DNA from: Intestinimonas massiliensis (ex Afouda et al. 2020)
Lineage (GTDB): Bacteria > Bacillota > Clostridia > Oscillospirales > Oscillospiraceae
Assembly: GCF_001244995.1 (NCBI RefSeq)
Contig: NZ_LN869529.1
Location: 1,194,956 to 1,258,955 of the forward strand
Direction: 5' to 3'
DNA: 64,000 nt
Part shown: positions 60,199 to 64,000 of the stretch, piece by piece
Numbering within the stretch: the stretch's first letter is position 1
How the letters are laid out: the number at the start of each line of letters is the position of its first letter
The notes under the pieces: model-generated
What the model was told of the DNA's origin: nothing
What the model saw: the letters and a program-made list of their open reading frames with translations, nothing else
Database searches by the model: none
Position numbers and translations under genes: made by a program

Positions 60199-60227
60199 GC
60201 CCCCTGCGCCGGGGCATGAATGGCGCT
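60187..60227 (+). terminator. Riboswitch-controlled intrinsic terminator
   Basis: AGCGCTATTTATGCCCC pairs with GGGGCATGAATGGCGCT (17 pairs, two G-U) and is followed by TTTTTC. Its 5' arm contains the 3' strand of riboswitch P1, so the two helices exclude each other. A second hairpin (60238-60257, GGCGGAC/GTCCGCC) follows before the ribosome site. Confidence 0.9.
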
Positions 60228-60293
60228 TTTTCGTTCCGGCGGACCCATCGGTCCGCCTCCACCTCACTGTGAACAGATAGGAGTGTGTTTACC

Positions 60294-61337
60294 ATGCAGA
60301 AGAAAGGCAACAAGTACGGTACCCATCGCGTCATCGAACCCAAGGGAGTCCTGACTCAGGCCGCTTACCGGATCGACAACAATATGGCTGAGATCTACTC
60401 CAACGAAATCCTGGTGGACGTCACCGCCCTGAACATCGACTCCGCCTCCTTCACCCAGATCTCCGAGGCCTGTGGGGGCGATGAGAAGAAGATCGGTGAG
60501 ATGATTATGTCCATCGTGGCCGAGCGTGGCAAGCAGCAGAACCCGGTCACCGGCTCCGGCGGCATGTTCATCGGCATCGTGAACACCATCGGCGACGATC
60601 TGAAGGACGAGATCGACCTGAAGCCCGGCGACAAGATCGCCTCTCTGGTCTCCCTGTCCCTGACCCCTCTGCGCATCGACAAGATCCTGGCCGTGCACAA
60701 GGACATCGACCGGGTGGACATCGTGGGCCAGGCCATCCTGTTTGAAAGCGGCCTGTACGCCCGGCTGCCCGACGATCTGAGCGAAAAGCTGGCGCTGGCC
60801 GCCCTGGATGTGGCCGGCGCTCCCGCCCAGACCGCCAAGCTGGTCCAGGTCAACAACGACGTGCTGGTGCTGGGCGCCGCCGGCAAATCCGGCATGCTGG
60901 TCTGCACCGAGGCCATGAAGCGGGTGGGCCCTCTGGGCCACGTGGTGGCCGTGGTCCTCACCCAGGAGGACGCCGACCTGCTCAAGTCCATGAAGCTGTG
61001 CACCCACGCCATCGTGGCCAGCGCCACCGAGCCCATCGAAGTGCTGGAAAAGGCCCTGGAGGTCAATCACGGCCATGAGTACGACATCTCCATCTGCTGC
61101 GTCAACATCGAAAACTGCGAGATGAGCTGCATCCTCCCTGTAAAAGACGGCGGCACCTGCTATTTCTTCTCCATGGCCACCAGCTTCACCAAGGCCACTC
61201 TGGGTGCCGAAGGCTGCGGTAAGGACGTGGACATCATGATGGGCAACGGCTACACCTCCGGCCACGCCGAGATCGCCCTCAGTGAGCTGCGGGCCAACCC
61301 CGTGCTGCGCTCCTACTTTGAATCCAAATACATGTGA
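60294..61337 (+). CDS. kdd: L-erythro-3,5-diaminohexanoate dehydrogenase
   Basis: Oxidatively deaminates 3,5-diaminohexanoate to 5-amino-3-oxohexanoate in the anaerobic lysine-to-butyrate pathway. 347 residues, the usual length. The sequence starts MQKKGNKYGTHRVIEPKGVLTQAAYRIDN, a highly characteristic Kdd N-terminus, and includes the NAD-binding VLGAAGKSGMLVCTEAMKR near residue 195. AGGAG lies ten bases before the ATG 60294 (a GTG three codons upstream is possible). The other pathway genes (kamA, kce, kal) are not in this window, so kdd is transcribed alone from a riboswitch-controlled promoter. Confidence 0.93.
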   Translation: MQKKGNKYGTHRVIEPKGVLTQAAYRIDNNMAEIYSNEILVDVTALNIDSASFTQISEACGGDEKKIGEMIMSIVAERGKQQNPVTGSGGMFIGIVNTIGDDLKDEIDLKPGDKIASLVSLSLTPLRIDKILAVHKDIDRVDIVGQAILFESGLYARLPDDLSEKLALAALDVAGAPAQTAKLVQVNNDVLVLGAAGKSGMLVCTEAMKRVGPLGHVVAVVLTQEDADLLKSMKLCTHAIVASATEPIEVLEKALEVNHGHEYDISICCVNIENCEMSCILPVKDGGTCYFFSMATSFTKATLGAEGCGKDVDIMMGNGYTSGHAEIALSELRANPVLRSYFESKYM

Positions 61338-61346
61338 TCAACCCTT

Positions 61347-61384
61347 CCAAACGGTCCCCGCCGATTCCGGCGGGGACCGTTTGG
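61347..61384. terminator. Bidirectional terminator between kdd and feoB
   Basis: A perfect 16-bp stem (CCAAACGGTCCCCGCC and complement, 6-base loop) between the convergent genes, three bases from the feoB stop. Confidence 0.85.
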
Positions 61385-61387
61385 CGT

Positions 61388-63538
61388 TCAGGCCAGGCCG
61401 CACAGCCGGGCCGCAGAGGCCGTCAGGAAACACACCGCCATGCCCACCGCCGTGGGTACGGCAAAGGAGATCAGCGTCCACTTCAGGCTTCGAGTCTCCT
61501 TGCCGATGGTCATACAGGTAGTGGAGCAGGGCCAGTGCATCAGGGAGAAGAGCATGGTGCACACCGCCGTCAGCCAGGTCCAGCCGTGCTCCACCAGCAG
61601 GGCATGGAGGGCACCCAGGTCATCCAGCTCCAGCAGCGTGCCGGTGGAGAGGTAGCTCATGATGATGATGGGCACCACGATCTCGTTGGCTGGAAAGCCC
61701 AGGATGAAGGCCATCAGGATTACACCGTCTAGACCCAGCAGCCGGGCGAAGGGGTCCAGGAAGCCGGTGCAGTGGTTCAGGATGCTCACTCCCCCCACCG
61801 TCACATTGGCGCAGAGCCAGATAAGCAGGCCCGCCGGCGCGGCCACCGCCACCGCCCGGCCCAGCACGAACAGCGTACGGTCCAGCACAGAGCGGGCGAT
61901 GACCTTGCCGATCTGGGGACGGCGGTACGGGGGCAGCTCCAGCGTAAAAGAGGAGGGCACGCCCCGGAGGATGGTGCCGGACAGCAGCCGGGACACCCAG
62001 AAGGTCATGAACACGCCCAGCAGGATGACTCCCGTCAGCAGTACTGCGGAGACCAGGGACGGCCCGGGCCCCGCCTGAGTGCCCACAAAAAACATAGTAA
62101 TAATGGCAATGAGGGTCGGGAACCGCCCGTTGCAGGGGACAAAATTGTTGGTAATGATGGCGATGAGCCGTTCCCGCGGGGAGTCGATGATTCGGCAGCC
62201 CACGATCCCCGCCGCATTGCAGCCGAATCCCATGGCCATAGTCAGCGCCTGCTTGCCGCAGGCCCTGGCCTTTTGGAAGGCGTGATCCAGAACAAAGGCC
62301 ACCCGGGGCAGATATCCAAAATCCTCTAGAAGCGTGAAAAGAGGGAAAAAGATGGCCATGGGGGGCAGCATCACGCTCACCACCCACGCCAGCACCCGGT
62401 AGACCCCCAGCACCAGCGCACCATGGAGCCAATCCGGGGCTTGTAAGTACAAGAACAGGTCGGTCAGCCGATCCTGGACCCAGAACAGGCCGTCGGCCAG
62501 CAGGGCCGAGGGCGCGTTGGCCCCGGCGATGGTGATCCAAAAAACCAGGGCCAGCAGGCACAGCATAACGGGGATGCCGGTGGCTCGGCTGGTCAGGAGC
62601 CGGTCCAGCCGCCGGTCCCGGCGGGCAGCATCCGCCCGGCGGCAGGCGACCACGCTCCCGGCGATCTCCGCCCCGGTGCGGACCAGCGCCGCCACGATGG
62701 CCTCCCGGACCTGTTCCCGGCTCCAGCCCGCGGCCTGCAATCCCTCCAGCGTCTCTTCCAATGCTCCGCCTGCCAGCCGGTCGGCCGTGAGGTCCCGCCC
62801 CAGGCACTCCGTCAGACTGGCCATCAGGGAGGGGTCCCCATCCAACAGCCGGAGGGCTACCCACCGGGACGGCAGCCGTCCGCCCAGAGCGGGCTCCAGT
62901 TCATCCGCCAGCCGGGCTGCCGCAGCCTCAATGGGGGCGGGATAGGACACCCGGCTGGCCGCAGGTGGCTCCTGCCGCTCCGTTATTGCCTCCACCGCGT
63001 CCATCAGCCGCTCCAGTCCCTCCCCCCGGCCCGCCGATGTCCCCACCACCGGAACGCCCAGCCGGCCGGACAGGGCCTTCAAGTCCACCTCGATCCCCTT
63101 GCTCCTGGCCTCATCCATCAGGTTGACGCACACCACCGTCCAGGGCGTGATCTCCAGGGTCTGGAGCACCAGATTCAGGTTTCGTTCCAGACAGGTGGCG
63201 TCGCAGACCACGACGGAGGCGTCCGCCCCGCCAAAGCAGAGGAAATCCCGGGCCACCTCTTCCTCCGCAGAGTGGGCCAGCAGGGAGTAAGTACCAGGCA
63301 GGTCCACCAGGATGTAGTCGCGGCCATGGCGGGTGTGGCGGCCCTGGGCGTTGGTCACCGTCTTTCCGGGCCAGTTCCCTGTATGCTGACGCAAACCGGT
63401 CAGGGCGTTGAACACGGTGGACTTGCCCACGTTGGGGTTGCCCGCCAGAGCGATCACCTTGTCGTCGGGGCTGTATTTCTCAATGGCCAGTCCGGCGTCC
63501 ATGGCCCCCGCGCCGGTAGAGGTGTGTGTCAGCCCCAT
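61388..63538 (-). CDS. feoB: Ferrous iron transport protein B
   Basis: GTP-dependent Fe(II) importer of 716 residues. The N-terminal G domain has G1 GNPNVGKST, G3 DLPGTYSLLAHS and G4 NLMDEA, followed by the helical regulatory domain and a transmembrane C-terminal half with the two Gate repeats (FGYLPRVAFVLDHAFQKARACGKQALTMAMGFGCNAAGI and ILGFPANEIVVPII). Start ATG 63538 overlaps the feoA stop by ten bases. The alternative M13 (63502) is possible. It is bounded by a terminator next to kdd. Confidence 0.96.
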   Translation of the reverse strand: MGLTHTSTGAGAMDAGLAIEKYSPDDKVIALAGNPNVGKSTVFNALTGLRQHTGNWPGKTVTNAQGRHTRHGRDYILVDLPGTYSLLAHSAEEEVARDFLCFGGADASVVVCDATCLERNLNLVLQTLEITPWTVVCVNLMDEARSKGIEVDLKALSGRLGVPVVGTSAGRGEGLERLMDAVEAITERQEPPAASRVSYPAPIEAAAARLADELEPALGGRLPSRWVALRLLDGDPSLMASLTECLGRDLTADRLAGGALEETLEGLQAAGWSREQVREAIVAALVRTGAEIAGSVVACRRADAARRDRRLDRLLTSRATGIPVMLCLLALVFWITIAGANAPSALLADGLFWVQDRLTDLFLYLQAPDWLHGALVLGVYRVLAWVVSVMLPPMAIFFPLFTLLEDFGYLPRVAFVLDHAFQKARACGKQALTMAMGFGCNAAGIVGCRIIDSPRERLIAIITNNFVPCNGRFPTLIAIITMFFVGTQAGPGPSLVSAVLLTGVILLGVFMTFWVSRLLSGTILRGVPSSFTLELPPYRRPQIGKVIARSVLDRTLFVLGRAVAVAAPAGLLIWLCANVTVGGVSILNHCTGFLDPFARLLGLDGVILMAFILGFPANEIVVPIIIMSYLSTGTLLELDDLGALHALLVEHGWTWLTAVCTMLFSLMHWPCSTTCMTIGKETRSLKWTLISFAVPTAVGMAVCFLTASAARLCGLA

Positions 63539-63810
63539 CCGGCCAACACCGCCCGGCCCGCCGGCAAGGCCGCCGCATCACACTCCAGCGTGATCCCTGC
63601 CGCGTCCCGGGCCCGCAGGGCAATGACCGCTCCGCGGATCAGGTAGGCTGCCGGGTCCCCCGCCGGGCTATGCCCCTGACAGACCACCCGGGTCCCCGGA
63701 ATGAGCCCCAGGTCCAGCAGCCGCCGCCGCATGGCCGGGTCCCCGTCCACGCGGGTTACATATGCGCTCTGGCCGTCGCCCAGCGCGCTCATAGAAAGCT
63801 GTTCAAACAT
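63529..63810 (-). CDS. feoA: Ferrous iron transport protein A
   Basis: A 93-residue SH3-like accessory of FeoB. VTRVDGDPAMRRRLLDLGLIPGTRVVCQG and YLIRGAVIALRARDAAGITLE are typical FeoA text. It is the first gene of feoAB, overlaps feoB by ten bases and is divergent from a probable metal regulator. Confidence 0.93.
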   Translation of the reverse strand: MFEQLSMSALGDGQSAYVTRVDGDPAMRRRLLDLGLIPGTRVVCQGHSPAGDPAAYLIRGAVIALRARDAAGITLECDAAALPAGRAVLAGWG

Positions 63811-63845
63811 AACTTCCAGCTCCGATCATAAAATGGTTGAGTGAG

Positions 63846-63860
63846 GGAAACTTTGTTTCC
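63846..63860. promoter_or_regulatory. Possible operator between feoA and the divergent gene
   Basis: GGAAAC-TTT-GTTTCC, a 6-bp dyad in the 81-bp divergent gap. It is a candidate site for an iron or manganese repressor; no consensus match is claimed. Confidence 0.35.
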
Positions 63861-63891
63861 GCACCCTATCTTATGCGGAAGGAGTCGAGCG

Positions 63892-64000
63892 GTGCCTATG
63901 GACGAGGAACCGGATTTTTACACACAGAAGGGCTACCAGATGCGCAGCCCCCGAACGCCGCCGGGGCGGGGCGCATCCGGGCGGCCCGCAGGGCCGCAGC
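63892..64000 (+). CDS. Start of a divergent gene, possibly a DtxR/MntR-type regulator (cut by window edge)
   Basis: From the GTG 63892 (seven bases after AAGGAG) the frame reads VPMDEEPDFYTQKGYQMRSP and stays open to the window end. ATG 63898 is an alternative. The DFYTQKGYQ opening recalls N-termini of clostridial DtxR-family regulators (DFHTVRGYQ), and the divergent arrangement with feoAB supports that, but only 36 residues are visible and the last part is Gly/Pro/Arg-rich. Confidence 0.4.
   Translation, partial: MPMDEEPDFYTQKGYQMRSPRTPPGRGASGRPAGPQ

Overview
The window is 64 kb of GC-rich (roughly 60 %) chromosome from an anaerobic Gram-positive gut bacterium. Gene content (lysine fermentation by Kdd, SLH-anchored and SipW-type surface proteins, NrdR, FeoAB, PucR and DUF917/hydantoinase purine genes, a SleB-like hydrolase) and codon use fit an Oscillospiraceae/Clostridia organism of the Flavonifractor-Intestinimonas-Pseudoflavonifractor kind. 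The species is an inference. I see no tRNA, rRNA, CRISPR array or intact prophage.

Layout. 1-5.5 kb (minus): guaA (cut by the window edge), carB and carA. 5.6-12.6 kb: a metallophosphoesterase, a DUF421-DUF4363 pair, nrdR-DUF3795, an Asn/Gln-rich micro-protein, a deleted sensor-EAL chimera, a SleB-type hydrolase and a lipoprotein serpin. 12.6-14.8 kb: an insertion-sequence graveyard (IS256 tail; IS1182-like element with inverted ends inserted into an IS30 remnant). 14.8-24.1 kb (minus): a seven-gene surface operon running from a SipW-type signal peptidase through four proteins with SipW-type signal peptides and a 1511-residue repeat adhesin to a three-SLH protein. 24.0-25.2 kb: a tandemly duplicated 305-bp module with co-varying inverted repeats, ending in a serine recombinase gene. 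25.4-29.8 kb: three regulators (XRE with membrane domain, MalT-like LuxR, TetR). 29.9-46.8 kb (plus): a DUF2442 protein, an orphan protein, a 4157-residue SLH giant and an SLH-anchored subtilase. 46.8-57.3 kb (minus): purine and related catabolism (ade, guaD, ribokinase, hydantoinase-DUF917, CodB-like permease, PucR). 57.7-64 kb: an aldehyde dehydrogenase, thiN, a riboswitch-controlled kdd, feoAB and the start of a divergent regulator.

How it works together. The 14.8-24.1 kb operon looks like a dedicated secretion and assembly unit: SipW would process the TasA-like subunits, the SLH protein could tether the assembly to the cell wall, and the large adhesin would extend outward. The recombinase and its inverted-repeat module sit directly upstream, where a DNA switch or a leader RNA would be placed. 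The neighbouring giant SLH protein and subtilase add further cell-surface functions. The second half of the window is about scavenging: purines are imported and deaminated, with a guanine-riboswitch-like aptamer ahead of guaD, and lysine is fermented, with a lysine riboswitch ahead of kdd that by its geometry should switch the gene on when lysine is present.

The observations I rate highest are the duplicated, co-varying inverted-repeat module between sipW and the recombinase, the two riboswitches placed on catabolic genes, and the SipW-substrate surface operon as a whole.
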